Of a stretch of 64,000 nt of DNA, positions 13,101-28,100 are shown in pieces. Source of the stretch: Ophiura sarsii (Eukaryota; Echinodermata; Ophiuroidea; Amphilepidida; Ophiuridae); assembly GCA_035610835.1 (NCBI GenBank), contig CM069448.1, forward strand, positions 11,904,462 to 11,968,461, read 5' to 3'. Positions within the stretch are counted from its first letter, which is position 1, and every line of letters begins with the position of its first letter. Both the position numbers and the translations under genes were made by a program. The notes below the pieces were generated by a model. The model ran no database searches and was not told where the DNA came from. It worked only from the letters and a program-made list of their open reading frames with translations.

Positions 13101-16100
13101 TAAATGGCCAAACATGCGATCAAACAAAAAATAAAAAATTCAAATTAAACATTAAATCACACATAGGCCTAGCAAATTGATGAAGGAGGTATGAATGCAG
13201 GTAGAACAATAACGTTAACAAAGAAGAGTATGAAACTTAGTAGAGAGATGCCTATAGTTTGATCAGTTCCAAATTGGCGAAGCCTTCTTACAGCAGTAAA
13301 TGAATACCGAAGAACGTGGGGCGGGCTGAAGGCAACAATCGCACTGTGCATCATATGCGTAACGCGTGTGTGTGCGTCCAAAACTCTGTGTGCGTGGCCA
13401 TAAATACGTGCATACGCTTGGGTTACTTTAGCGCACAGAGAGATAAAAACCCAAATATTTCTTGCTAATTTGGAACTGATCAAACTATAGTATACAGCTA
13501 GGTGTAACTATGCTCTAAGTCAAAAATTGACCACAGATGCCATTATGGGATTTGTAATAGTGGTTATTGGTTTTGAAAATTATATTTTGATGGGGGCTGT
13601 CTGTATGCCTCTGGAGGTTTCAAATCCAGACCTGCTTTTTTAGTGTTGTTTTTACCTCAAGAAATAGGAATTCTTTGCGATTTTTGCAATTTGAGAGGCA
13701 TATAAAAATAGCAAAATAAATTTCCCTTCATAGAATATTCAATTCTGACTAATTGATCTACTCTCAAACTATCTATACAGCCTACATTTAGTAAATGCCA
13801 TATGTCCTATCTGTTATGCATTATATACAATGTATCTACTATTCATACTGTGAACTATGCATCTACATGAATCTATCTATTAAACATCCATTAGGCGCCG
13901 AAAAAAACACCCTGTTTTACAGGCCCGACCGACCCAATTTTTGCGATTTTTTGAGAGATTTATTTTTTCTTCTTCTCAAATCACGTAAAAACAGCTGTTT
14001 TTGGCCGAAAATCTGTAGAATTTCTTTTGTCACAATTTGTTTTAGGAAAACCTGACTTTTGCAGATTTTTGTGACATTTTAGGCAAACAAATTAAAAAAA
14101 CACCTGACTGACCGACCCTACTTGACAGGTCCATCCGCCCGTAAAACAAGGTGGGTGTTTTTCGCCACTTTATGAACCTTTAGGTACTTGCACAATACAC
14201 TCTATGCAACTATGTATAAAACAGAAAATACCTAAACTCTATGCAATCTACAAGCAGGCATCACCATATTGTCGCTGTTCTGTCAAAACCTTGTATCTCC
14301 ATCCAGCCCTTCAACATGTATAAAATAATACTTCCTATGTACAACCTTTGGACAGACTGCTCTAAACATGTTCAAGGGCCAAAACACTTCTATTAAAACC
14401 TGGTAAGTGCTTTTGCCCCATAATATGTATAAAGCAACACTTATACATAACCATTATGTAGTTTTACTTTATACATGCTGAAGGGCCAGAAAAAATACAA
14501 CGTTTTGGCAGAAAAATGATGATATGTATACATTATGTTATAGCTACTTTGTATTATGCACTCTGCCTTTTATGTTACATGCCATCTGAAGTACAAATGT
14601 CCATAGTCAAAAGAGCGTAACTACCTTATATTGCACGCTTGATCGTAATGTGTAGAAATAGTACTCGAGCTATGATCAATGAAATCCTGCATCTACGCAT
14701 AAATCACAGGACTATATGCAATAGGTTTGCACTGCACATAGGATGAACTATACACATCTACCCATAATTCTGTATAAACCATATACTATGATGCAGTATG
14801 ACCTTCTTTTTGCATGATAAAGGGGGTCAAATTAGCAAAATTGTCCTTGAAACGCCGTCAAATAGGGTGTATTTCAACCTCCGAGAACGAGCATGTGTTA
14901 CCCTCTGAATACAAAGAGAAAACACCAGGATTCAAAAACACTGAATAGAAAACAAAAGAACTTATATACCTTTCGTTTGGTTATACCTCAAAATCAAAAT
15001 TCTTTCAGACTTCTGATTGATTTTGCTTGATCACATCACATATGCACTATGAATATTATCTCAAGCTATCTATACAACCTACACTATACAGTACCATGTG
15101 CCATATGCATTGTATTACCTACATTGCTTCTAGTATGCAATATGCTTACTATGCATCTATCTAAAACAGGCAATACATAAAATAAACTAATCTATTATAC
15201 CCAATGCACTATGCAGAATGAATGCTATTTCATTATACCCAATGCAATATGCAGAATGAATGCTATTTCATTATGCCCAATGCAATATGCAGAATGAATG
15301 CTATTTCATTGTGCCCAATGCACTATGCAGAATGAATGCTATTTCATTAACCCAATGCAACATGCAGAATGAATGCTATTTCATAATGCCCAATGCACTA
15401 TGCAGAATGAATGCTATTTCATTATGCCCAATGCACTATGCAGAATGAATGCTATTTCATTATGCCCAACGTACTATGCAGAATGAATGCTATTTCATTA
15501 TGCCCAATGCACTATGCAGAATGAATGCTATTTCATTATGCCCAATGCACTATGCAAAATTAATGCTATTTCAAGCAATCTATTCTCTACCTGTCTATAA
15601 CTATAGGTAAAACCCTATGCAATTTTCAACTATCTAATCTAACATGCAACACTGTATTCTACATATTATCTACCTTAACAGCCTACAGCATGTGGCATAA
15701 TTTATGCGATATGCAAATCCTATCTAAAATGCACTATTTACACTAAAACATACATCACATCATTGGATAGGGTACATCTCATCTAATTTGGAAACTTTCG
15801 AGATTTTACAATATCAGACAGAAAATAAAGCAGGCATCTTGATAATGCATACTTTTAAGAAAATTCAAGTGATGATTTTAAATATTTGGGAAATAGAAGG
15901 TATCCTTTTCATTTCTCTCTATCATAGCTGTTCTGTCAAAACCTTGTATCTCCATCTAGCCCTTAAACATGTATAAAATAATACTTCATATGTATAACCG
16001 TTAGGCAGTCTGCTCTAAACATGTTCAAAGTGTTCTTGCCCCTGAACATGTATAATGCATTACTTCCTATGCATACACTTTGGGCAGTTTTACTTTATGC

Positions 16101-19100
16101 ATGCTGAAGGGCCAGAAAAACATACACGGTTTTGACAGAACAGCGATGACAAATGTTGGTCAACAATGTACCTTATCAAATAAGCAATGCCTGTCTACAC
16201 AATAAGTTTTTCTATAGTTTGATCAGTTCCAAATTGGCACAATTACAGCAGCGAGTGAATACAGAAGGACACAGGCGCACATGAAGGCAACAAGTGCACT
16301 GTGCATCATATGCGTGACACATGTGTGAGGCAAAAACAGCTTGTGTGTGGCCATAATCGCGCGAATAGGCTTGGATTACTTTTGCGCACGGAGAGATAAA
16401 AACTGAATATTTCTCGCCAATTTGGAACTGATAAAACTATAACATTATGCACTATGCATTCTATACATCTATTACAAACTTGCTATATACTAATTATATA
16501 AATATTTTAACCAGGTTCGCCGTCGTGGGTAGAAAAGAGACAATAATGGTTAAAATATTTATATGGTTAAATATAATGGTTAAAATATTTAACCTGGTTA
16601 AAATATTTATATAATTTGTTTAATACCCGTCGTATATGCCTATTATTTCTACTTTGCTATATACTCTACAAAACCCATCACCATATGTGATACGCATCTG
16701 CATTATCACATCTATCATGTACTATGCATTTTATTGATCTATCTCAAAGTCATATTATGCGATCTTTTCGAAGTGACACTCTATCTATCCTTGATTACTT
16801 TGAAAGCAGGATTTCTGGCTGATTTGCAATTTTGATCATAAATCGTAAAGATCTTCTAGGTTACAGAGCGATACGATTCCTAATTACCTAAAAATCATGG
16901 TTTAAATAAACTGACAGGGTCTGCTCTGACAAATTATTTTCTGAGTGTTTTTTCATTTGAAAATAGAATTCCATGGTTTTACACCATGTTAATACCGTTT
17001 TAAACTGTACACAAGTAAACACAATTATAGTATGAAATTGCTTTATGATGAAAATTGAAACAAATATGTTTAAATTACCATAAATTAGAAGCAGATTTCC
17101 ATTATGATTTATTAACGTTCTGTGATGGTTTTTCACAGAAAATACAGTCAAGATAATTGATGAATCCCGGCAAGTCTTTTCCGATTTCAAATTCCATTAT
17201 AAAAGAGAACAAGATTTGTGTAAAAAAAAACCCAAAAAGATCACATAATATTGTTTTGTCCTAACTATAGAAAGACAACACACAAACAACACCATATGCA
17301 ATATACACCTACACACTTACGACACATTTTATGCCCTCAATCTATAAAACAGGCAGTAAACATTATGCACTGTGCATTCTATAATACACCTATCTCAATT
17401 ATCTATTCAACCTATGATTAACAGCAGCATAATGCAGCATGCATTCTACATATCTACTACTTTACTCACTGTCAATTACGGTAATACCACTATTAGCGGG
17501 ATAGGAGGAGGAATAATGGAAGCTTTTGAAAGGAGCTGCGGTGAATTTGGACATAAAGCCAGCAAATAAAACCCCAGCATGTCCCGAATCTGGGATTCGA
17601 TGCATTGGGAAACCCCAACTCTTTGGATGGGAGGCAATGGGTGGAAGGATCTGGTATAATGAAGCATGCAATGATAAGAAATTAAAAACGAAAAGATGAA
17701 AAATGATGATTTTACAAAGAGTACACAAATGTATAGAGCAGACTATATATTGGCAAATTGTTTCAATTTGCCAATATATACGTTCTGCTCAAAATATATG
17801 AAAAATGAACACTAAGACTGTCAGTTACATGTCACAGACCTTATTCACATTATCACTGAAAGATATTGGATTTATGTTGATACACCATGTGACACCCATG
17901 ATATATACATGTAATACCAATATGGCACTCATGTGACACCCATGATATATACATGTAATACCAATATGGCACTCATGTGACACCCATGATATAAACATGT
18001 AATACCAATATGGCACTCATGTGACACCCATGATATATGATATATACATGTAATACCAATATGGCACTCATTTGACACCCATGATATATACATGTAATAC
18101 CAATATGGCACTCATGTGACACCCATGATATATACATGTAATACCAATATGGCACTCATGTGACACCCATGATATATATATGTAATACCAATATGGCACT
18201 CATGTGACACCCATGATATATACATGTAATACCAATATGGCACTCATGTGACACCCATGATATATACATGTAATACCAATATGGCACTCATGTGACACCC
18301 ATGATATATACATGTAATACCAATATGGCACTCATGTGACACCCATGATATATAAATGTAATACCAATATAGCACTCATGTGATGCCCATGTGGTACTTG
18401 TCCCATGTCATGTGATGCCCATGTGGTACTTGTCCCATGTCATACCAAAACAGTTTGAACATGATAATTGTACGGTACTGTAAAAGCGGTCATTTTCACA
18501 CATTTAATGATTCACGCTTTGCCGATTTGAATCGTTTTGGGGGGTTTTAAATTCTCGATTTGTAGCTTCATAGCATAGATCTATACACAAATAAAATATA
18601 TTTGTGTCTAATCATTTTTATGGTAGCTGCTTCAAGTTCAAGTGCAAAAAGTATGAACATATATGTAGCATGAACATTACCACTGTTACAGTATGACAAA
18701 TTGAGAGGAGTGCATGATGACAGCCCTAATGTACATGACAATGGATTATTCCAGGACACAATACCTTTTCCCGCCAATCTCAACAAAATTAGTTAACAAA
18801 CACCATGGACATTATCTTGAATAGTTAATCGTATTAATCTGAACACGGTTCAAATGGTTTCCTTTTTGATGTACCATATAGTCCTCTCAAAATACAAGAA
18901 CACTTAGGATTTACCATGTGAGTTAGAAGTGGGGAAGGTACTTATCTCTGGAATATCCATTTTTCTTCTTTAACAAGTGGTGTAGAAGATATGGTAGATT
19001 ATAACCACCAAACCATCTATTATACATACTTACTCTCTAGGTAGCTTATACCACTGTTAGCGGGATAACCCGTTGACCCGTGCAACTTCTTAAAGGGAGC

Positions 19101-22100
19101 ACCATTGGCACCTGACAAAAAAGCTGTCCATGCAAAGCCGACATGAGAACTCCCAGGGGCTTTAGGACCAGAGTGAGCCTTTGGATACGACGCACATTCG
19201 GGGGTGACCTACAATCACACAGTAGGTATAGGAGAGAACAATATATGCTATTACTAGAAAACAATTCTAACTACTCTTCTACTTACTCTCTAAGAATGTT
19301 ATACCACTGTTGGCGGGGTAAGACATGGACTTCGGGAAAGATTTGAACGGAGCACCATTGCTATTCGACATAAAAGCTGACCATGTAAAGCCGACATGAC
19401 CTCCACCAGGTGCCTTTGAACCTGGATGTGCCTTGGGATATGATGCACATGGGGGGTTGACCTAAAATCACACAAGTGTAGGGATAGGAGAAAAATAGAG
19501 AAGCAACATGTACTATTACTACAGAATAACCTATCTACAACTAGTGTAGTTTATTCTACTAATAACTCCACTAGTCACTGGGTGCTGATAAGACAATACA
19601 TTAGGGAGTGGTTTAAAGGCAGGGACCCAGAAATCATGACACATGACCCCGAAGATTAAACCAGGGTCCCCATGGGGGCACGCAATTGGGCAAGTCAACC
19701 AATCAGCCATGAAAGCTTGGCTTGCTAATCTTACTTGATGGATGTAGTTGGGGTCCTCATGGCAGCATATAGACCAGTTTGTGTGTGCATGCTGCCAGGT
19801 AATACTAGTTGTACAAGTTTGTATGCCATAGAGGAATTAGGATTATATGTCATAACAATTGAGGACTCTAGATCTAAAAGGGGGTTAAGTCACAATCTTG
19901 TGAAATTGTAGTTAGTATCAGTTTTCTGCTACAAGGAGTATCTCTGCACCCTCTGTTCAAATGTTAAAGTTAAGTCATGCGGTAAAGCTGTGTAAGAGTC
20001 CATGGGAGGTAAAACCTGAGTGGGTCAAGTCCACACATGGACACAATGAAACCCAGTTTTTGCCATTTTTCTTTCTTTAGCTCGATAGGAAATGGAGTTA
20101 TTGAAAAAAATGTAAATGTTTCTCATTTGGTTTGCAAACCTTCATGCAGCATTAAAACACCAGTTTCAACCACTGGGACACTGCTGGAGTATGCCAGATA
20201 ATTCTCTAAATTCCGGTTAATTCTCCCCAATTCAGACAACCCTTGACATGAAAAGACCCACTTTGGCTATTAGTATGATTTTTGTGCACCATCAAGCAAC
20301 CATCAAGGTAGTATTGTTTGGACGCTTAGAATGCATTCTTTCTGTAAAAGTGGCACCACATCGATTTTAGGTAGCTTTAGTTAATTGGTCATATCTCAGG
20401 AGTGACTAAACCAAATCAGATGAAATAAAAGGCATCTGAAAGCCAAGCGTTCAGTCATTCAATATGTATAATCAAGTTAAACTCAATTGTAGAAATGTAT
20501 GGTCAATACGTTGGATAGACATGTGGACAGTTCTTTTTGGGACACCCTGTATGTGTACATCAGACACTATCATTAATACTAAAACCCTAATTTAGAAGAG
20601 TAGAACACATTTGTACATTATTCTAGAAACATATCATGTGCAAATACATAAAATAAGCACAAAGCATTCAATTAAAACTCAAAGTCTATTTTTAAACCTC
20701 ATTCCCACATAATTCCATCAAATTCACAGAAAAGAAAAAGCTTTATTTTTAACACTTTCCACACGGCTATACCATATACCAATCAGAAATCTATCGCATG
20801 AGTTACTGAACCAATACTAAGCATGTTTGTAATAATTATAACCCTAACCCTACCATATACCACAAAATACCACAACTGCGCTAGTTGGTACCACCCGGCA
20901 GGGAATTTATTCGATCAAAAAATGGACCCAGGCTATATATGAGGCGAAATATACTGAGCCGAGTAGCCTTGACAGCCGTGGTGTAGTGGAATGGAGATGG
21001 GCTTTGGTACTGGAGGTCAGTGGTTCAAATCCGGCGGGGCGGGGGACATTTTGGTCATTTTTCAAAGTTGAAAGAAAAAAATCTGAAAAAGTGGGGGGTA
21101 GAGTTAGGGTTGATGTATTTCTCATAGTGATTCCAAAATCCAAATTTGGTTATGAATTTCAATAGTTTTGACATTTTTGAAACATTTTGTGGGATGACTG
21201 CCGCATGGAAAATGTTAACATTTATTACGACACAATTCTAGCAACATTTCACACATAAACACATCAATACTTGAGGATTAACCTCAGTGCCTACTTTAAA
21301 AGTTTCAAAATTCTACACAATTTGGGATTCAACGATGCGCACTAAAAATCTATACATACAAAGTGAAAAAATGTCAGTGGCCACATTCAAACTTTATTTC
21401 TGCAAATTCCAACAAAATTCTGGATTTTTTTTGTTTCCACCTATGAGTACGATATTCACGAAATCACCAATATCAAACCTACTGAAAATCTAAAATAAAT
21501 CAGTTGAGTGGTGAGGTTTAATCCGTTCATGAATATCTTACTCATAGTCATAGTCATAGTTAACACCAAAATTCTATCAATATCCTACAAAATTCTAGTA
21601 ACATTCTAGCAAAATCCTAGCAAAAATGTCTAAAAAGTGTGAGCACAAATGTCTACATATGCACTTACATCATCGAGGCCACCGCAGTCGTAGTCTGGGC
21701 TCATACCAACAATGAGGGAGTCCTCCACACGCACAAACTTATCCGAGTTCCGATGTGAGGCGCCAGCCGGTCCCATGATCAGAGGCAGAATGGACACTTT
21801 GTTATCCGCCATCATGACATCTGAGACTAGTAGGCTTGAACCAATCTGTGAAAGGTAAAATTGTGATAGTTGAGCAATTTTGTTTGTTATATGTGACATG
21901 GCACCACAAAATGAGTGTAAAGTCGCAAAAAATAAAAAATGATTATTTCCATTTTCAGAAAGAAGATGTCCTCAGGTTTAAAATGACACCAAAGTTGATA
22001 TAATAGGCCATTCCAAAGTGATATTATGATAAATTGAAGTTATAGTCTATCCATCTGAGACCGATCTTCCAACCACGTGACTTGCCGTTCCATTGACTGG

Positions 22101-25100
22101 GAGAGGAGGCTATTTTCTGACAAAAATATCGATGGAATCAGTAGAGTGAAAAACGGCCACAATAGAAAATAATTATGTTATCCACCTACTTTTATCATCA
22201 TTACCCAAGTTGTGCCATGAGAGTCAGTTTAATTGACGTTGCAAAGACAGGTAGCTTTCCCTTCCCAATTTCTCCATTTCAAAAAATGCTTTCAATTTGG
22301 CAAGCACTGGCTGCATCTCATCTTTATTGGTCTTATTTGGTGCCATTTTAAGCTCTACTGTACTACAGGCCTCTATGAACAGGTACATGTAGAGTGATAG
22401 ACCCCGATGAAGAAAACCTTTCATTTTCTCAGAGATATGTGAGAAGTCCCATCCCGTACATGGTCAGGTTGTGGAATGCAGAAGCTTAGAAAGTTTAAGG
22501 GGTGTATGGTATGTTGAGTGATTCTGTATAATTGTTGGATGTTGCCTTTATTTGCATGGTTTTGTTTTTTTTGTATATAATTGGTGTCATTTGTATGTAT
22601 TTAATTGTTTTTATTGTAAAATTGTATGCAATTCAGCCTTTGGCTGCTATGTACATTTATTAATATACCTTAATAAAACTATAAAAAATAATTGGCTTGG
22701 TTTTCATTTGTATGTGAAATTTCTTCCCCCAATTTCTAAATAAAATGAGTCACCGCGGCCCGCAGGACATTTGTCGCCTTAGCAACCAATAGGAACATTG
22801 TTTAAATAAAAGCATAACAAATATGAATATAAAACCAGGCCCCCAATTCTTACCTGTGCATATATGCCATAGTTAGAGCACTTGTACACTTCCATGTTAG
22901 CGATCTTACTACATCCCGGTTGACTAGTAAACAACATAAATACACCTATCCAGGTACTGTGCACCTCGTTACCGTACCAGGAACCTTCACCAGAACATGT
23001 CTCGCCCTTCGTGACGTAACCAGCGCGCTCAGAACCGGACACAACATTGTTAATCAGAACGGGATTTGTGGCCTTGGCGATGTCAAAGCCACCATTCCAT
23101 TCCATATTTACCGGTTCCCACCGGTCGAGGTAGGTGCCCGGGAACACAATCAGCGAGATCAGGTTGTGGATGAAAGTGTTGTCGTCACCGTAATCAATAA
23201 TTCCTAGGAATTAGGAAAGAAAAGCATATTATATTATAGGTAGAAAAGCATATTATAAGAGGAAGTTAAGTTTTATTAACTGATTTTATTTCACTAGCCA
23301 AGAGGTACACCTCCTAACTTTGTGATAACCAAACCGATGTTACCCTATTTTTGTTGGGGGTCCGAGGGGCAGCAGTATAAGGGTGCACTACACTAAATGG
23401 GGTATCCCCTACCCTTAAGGGTGGTGTTTAAAACTAGAATCGGAAAATATGCATGGCAAAATCCTCAATTAAAAAACCTTGACAGTAATACAATTGCGTA
23501 AATGCCTATGATTTTGATTAATTAAGATTAATGAGACATCACCTACATGCACCCTGACTATATAAACTATGAATATCATCTAGATAAATTTTGAGAGATC
23601 TTTCAAATTTGTTTTTTTTACTGGAAACATTGATGATTACGGCGGTATTTCCAAGCTCGTCAGAGAGGGAGTCAACTCCATGGGCGTATTTTGAAAAATT
23701 GAGCTGGTTCACCTACCTATTTTTTTCACTTTTTGGTGAGAAAATGTGATCATCTTTCAGAAAAAATCACTGTACAAGGTCCAATTTCGCAATTAAGTGG
23801 TCTAAAATAGAGTTTTATATCAGTGTTTTTGTACATATCCCTATGGAGCTCTATTTAGTAGTGTGACCCCATAAGAGCATCCTCTCCCACCAGAACTGGA
23901 CCGGGCCAATTTGCGTGAAAAACAAAACACAGGATATGCGGCGCATGGGAATTTCGCTGATCCCCTGTGGGCAGACTTTTCCATTCCACCTTGTTGATCA
24001 GAATAAGGGATTTAAATCCTTCTTAATCTATGGCTTTTGGAATTTCGAAATTGAAAATTTCTTTTCATGTTCTGATAGATAACACTCTGAAGTTTTAAAA
24101 ATTCCTAAAAAATACAAAAATGACTCTTGACAGCCCCCGTAAGTAAGATCTTATACTGTCATATTGGAAATGTAGTAAATCTCCTTATTTTGAAATTAAA
24201 TTTTAGTGGTTCTATGATGATTTCTTAAATTATTCTATAACACTAGACATATGAGACCTGTCATCACAAAATGAGAGTTAAGTCAGAAAATTTAATTTTC
24301 AGGTTTGTCCAGATTCAAAATGCTCAGAAAACAAGCTTTAAAATGATATGCAACATGTCATAATTGCTCAATGTTTTCCCTGTCAAAATTCAAATTGAAG
24401 TTGCAAAATGTCTTTGTTTTCTATTGATTTTTGGCATGTTTATTGGACCATATCTCCTAATGCACACTAGCGACTTAACGCTCATTTTGTGGTGACAGGT
24501 CTCATATATGGCTTTGCTTTTGGAGACATCCTGTTGTGTAACATATTCATTGTACATTTTGCATGAGACCTTCACATGTATGTCACATGTTCAGTCACAT
24601 GACCTACTACTCACCTGAACCCACAACATGATGGATGATATTTTCTTGTACAGTGATTTCATGGGCTCCAAAAAGACCAATGCCGGGACTGAAACCGCTA
24701 TGGAAACTGCATCCGGTAACAGATGATGGAGAGACCTCACTGGAGATTCCAGTATCCAGGAATGCCAGGGAGTATCTGGGATCATAGAAATCAGTCCAGC
24801 CTTCCTGACCGGTGTGGTAGAACTCTACGTTGCTGAGGCGAGCATAACCTAGTAAGGGGGGAGGGCAATGGAACAATGATTACAATTCATACACTCTTAG
24901 TAGTTCATGCATACACTCTTAGTAATCAATCAGAAATCAGGAAGCTTACTATGTGGAGTGCATTGAAAGTGTCTTATCGCACTCTGTGTGACGCTCTACG
25001 TTCTGGTTCTTTGTTTACGCAGCAAGAGTTTGCCGACAGTTATTGCAGGCGATATCAAACTTGTTAACATGATTTTCTTTGTTCTTAAAGAGATTGAAAG

Positions 25101-28100
25101 TATGCATAAAATTATAAATTTTGATTGTATTGTTGTGTATGAAGTAGGTCAATAACATATATATGTTTTGTTTCATGACATTTTAAAAAAAAGTTGATGC
25201 ACTTGCGCTAATATTGATATACTCACAATAGCACTCCCATACATGGTCATTGATATACTCACAATAGCACTCCCATACATGGTCATTGATATACTCACAA
25301 TAGCACTCCCATACATGGTCATTGATATACTCACAATAGCACTCCTATAGGCTTGTGCACTTGTCGACTGGTAGCCGCCTAAGTGTAGCGACCAAAGGAT
25401 TCTGATATCTAAACTGGCAGCGATAATAATTAATTTAAAAAGCGCTTTGGGACTGTGCTTGCATTGTGGAAAGCGCTATATAAGAACGGTAATATTATTA
25501 TTATTATTATTATTACATGGTCATTGATATACTCACAATAGCACTCCCATACATGGTCATTGATATACTCACAATAGCACTCCCATACATGGTCATTGAT
25601 ATACTCACAATAGCACTCCCATACATGGTCATTGATATACTCACAATAGCACTCCCATACATGGTCATTGATATACTCACAATAGCACTCCCATACATGG
25701 TCATTGATATACTCACAATAGCACTCCCATACATGGTCATTGATATACTCACAATAGCACTCCCATACATGGTCATTGATATACTCACAATAGCACTCCC
25801 ATACATGGTCATTGATATACTCACAATAGCACTCCCATACATGGTCATTGATATACTCACAATAGCACTCCCATACATGGTCATTGATATACTCACAATA
25901 GCACTCCCATACATGGTCATTGATATACTCACAATAGCACTCCCATACATGGTCATTGATATACTCACAATAGCACTCCCATACATGGTCATTGATATAC
26001 TCACAATAGCACTCCCATACATGGTCATTGATATACTCACAATAGCACTCCCATACATGGTCATTGATATACTCACAATAGCACTCCCATACATGGTCAT
26101 TGATATACTCACAATAGCACTCCCCTACATGGTCATTGATATACTCACAATAGCACTCCCATACATGGTCATTGATATACTCACAATAGCACTCCCATAC
26201 ATGGTCATTGATATACTCACAATAGCACTCCCCTACATGGTCATGCCATTATTTCCACATCGTCATCACCACACATGCTTTAATTTGTTTCAATTTATCT
26301 TGAAAAAACGCATACGCATTTATTTATTGACCTATAATTCAGAGCCTGGAGGCAACAGTAAATTAGGCCAATAAGGTACTTTATTGTTGCAAACATGGTA
26401 TGTTTTTCCGGCCCTTTGGCATGAATAGAGTAAAATTGTCAAACGGTTTTGCATCTTTATACAATATACATGCTCCGGGGAAAGAGTACTCATAAAGTTT
26501 TTGATAAATGTGATGTTGGCTCTTGAACAAGTTTAAAACAGACTGCCCAAAGGTTATACATTATGAAGTATTACTTTATACATGCTGAGATGAGGTTTTG
26601 ACAGAACAGCAATATCATGCTAATATTGAGTACCGTAGAATGGGGATACTTTGACCCTTGATGGGTAACTTTGGCCCACCAAAAAAGAGAGTTTATTTGT
26701 CAAATTTTAAGAAAAGTTTTATAGTGACATATTTTAATTTGATGCAATTACAACCACATTACCCTGCTACAAAATGATATGTGTATTTGGAACTGGATTT
26801 AAAGGGGCACTAAGAGATGTGTTGGAGGCTGCGCCCTCATTTATGATAAAGGCTGGGATTAGTTTATTTTTATAATTGTATTACATTTATGAACTTACAC
26901 CTATAAGGATTAAGAAAAATCAGCCCTCTTTGTACAAGAAACGTCGATTCAAAAATGCTCGTAGAGCCGCAACGAGCATTTTACTTCCGACAGTATCCCC
27001 TGCAGAACGTGTGATACATAACGCGAACCATATTTGCAGAGGGCGTTTTTCAATAAATAGCGATGATATTGTTTATAAGAATAAACCCCAACATTGGGCT
27101 CATCACGTAGGATTATGCTGCAAAAGTGACTCCACATACTTATGCGCACAGTTATGTGAGACAGAACCTTTTTTTCACGGCCTAAGCATGAGCAGCTAAT
27201 CCCGGATATTGGACGTAAAATTTAACAACATTTTCATTCTCATTTTTTGACACATGTTCCTTTCGTGTTTCTTCCATTTAATCTAACATATTTCAAGATG
27301 GCGTCCGCATAAAGGGGACTGTATGACTCGGCATATTTACCTTGATACAGCTCTCCATCTTGGATGAAAGTCCCTACAATGACTCGTGCACCAAACGATT
27401 CTTCGATCAGGTCGTCGTAATCGGCGCCCTCAATCTTGATGTTCCTTGTAAGAAGACCAACCTTGGCCTTGATGCCATATGTGTATGTTTCTTCTCCGTC
27501 AGTAATTGTATTATCTCCAGCTGGAATGGAATTATATGATTTTTAAAGGATTTTAACAAGAACCTAATATTCTGTTCACAAAACATTTACCAACATAGAA
27601 CAAATTATTTATACTAGCGGGAGCCCGTTCTTCGAACGGGCTCCCGCTAGTAAGTAGCGCCTATCAGACAGAACCCCGGTTAAATAACACATAAGTAGCT
27701 ATACAAAAATTTGTCTCGAAATTGGTAAGAATACATCTGTGAATACATATAATGCATAGGCCTATTTCCTTACCTGAAATTGCCGCCCCCGCACCGTGGT
27801 TATCTCAACACCCAAGGCCTAAACCTAAACCATCTCCCCAAGCTGTATCCCCTAGTGGTTTATACTTTTAACCACACTATTTCCTTCCACTTCGTGACTC
27901 TCCCTGTTAGTGTTACGCACTCTTAGTATCACATTTCTTCATTAACTCCCTGCCTCCCAAACCTCATTACTTCGTGGCCTCCCCTCGCCCGCCCGCCCCG
28001 TACTGTGCGATCTAAACCTTCAAGGCCTAAATTAACCAACTCCCGTAGCGTTCTTCAGTAACCCCTTGCCTCCCAAACCTCATTACTTCATGGCCTCCCC

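Larger units (their letters stand above)
13740..17460. repeat. AT-rich field of degenerate TATGCACTATGCAT-like repeats
   Basis: Outside the MITEs, this intron is full of loosely repeated words such as ACTATGCATTCTA, CTATGCATCTA and AATCTATTCAAC in a common orientation, suggesting an old satellite. No exon was found in it. Confidence 0.5.

Noticed and set aside
15260..15448. Short Met/Tyr-rich frame
   Set aside because: Lies wholly in the 38-bp satellite.
20966..21050. Functional tRNA gene
   Set aside because: A- and B-box-like words exist but no complete cloverleaf or matching acceptor stem was found; the same holds for 59785-59865.
25513..26374. Long open frames on both strands (12-residue repeats)
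   Set aside because: They are direct consequences of a stop-free 36-bp satellite; no splice context or homology.
26876..27199. 107-codon plus-strand frame
   Set aside because: No recognisable domain, poor coding character, lies in intron 23/24.
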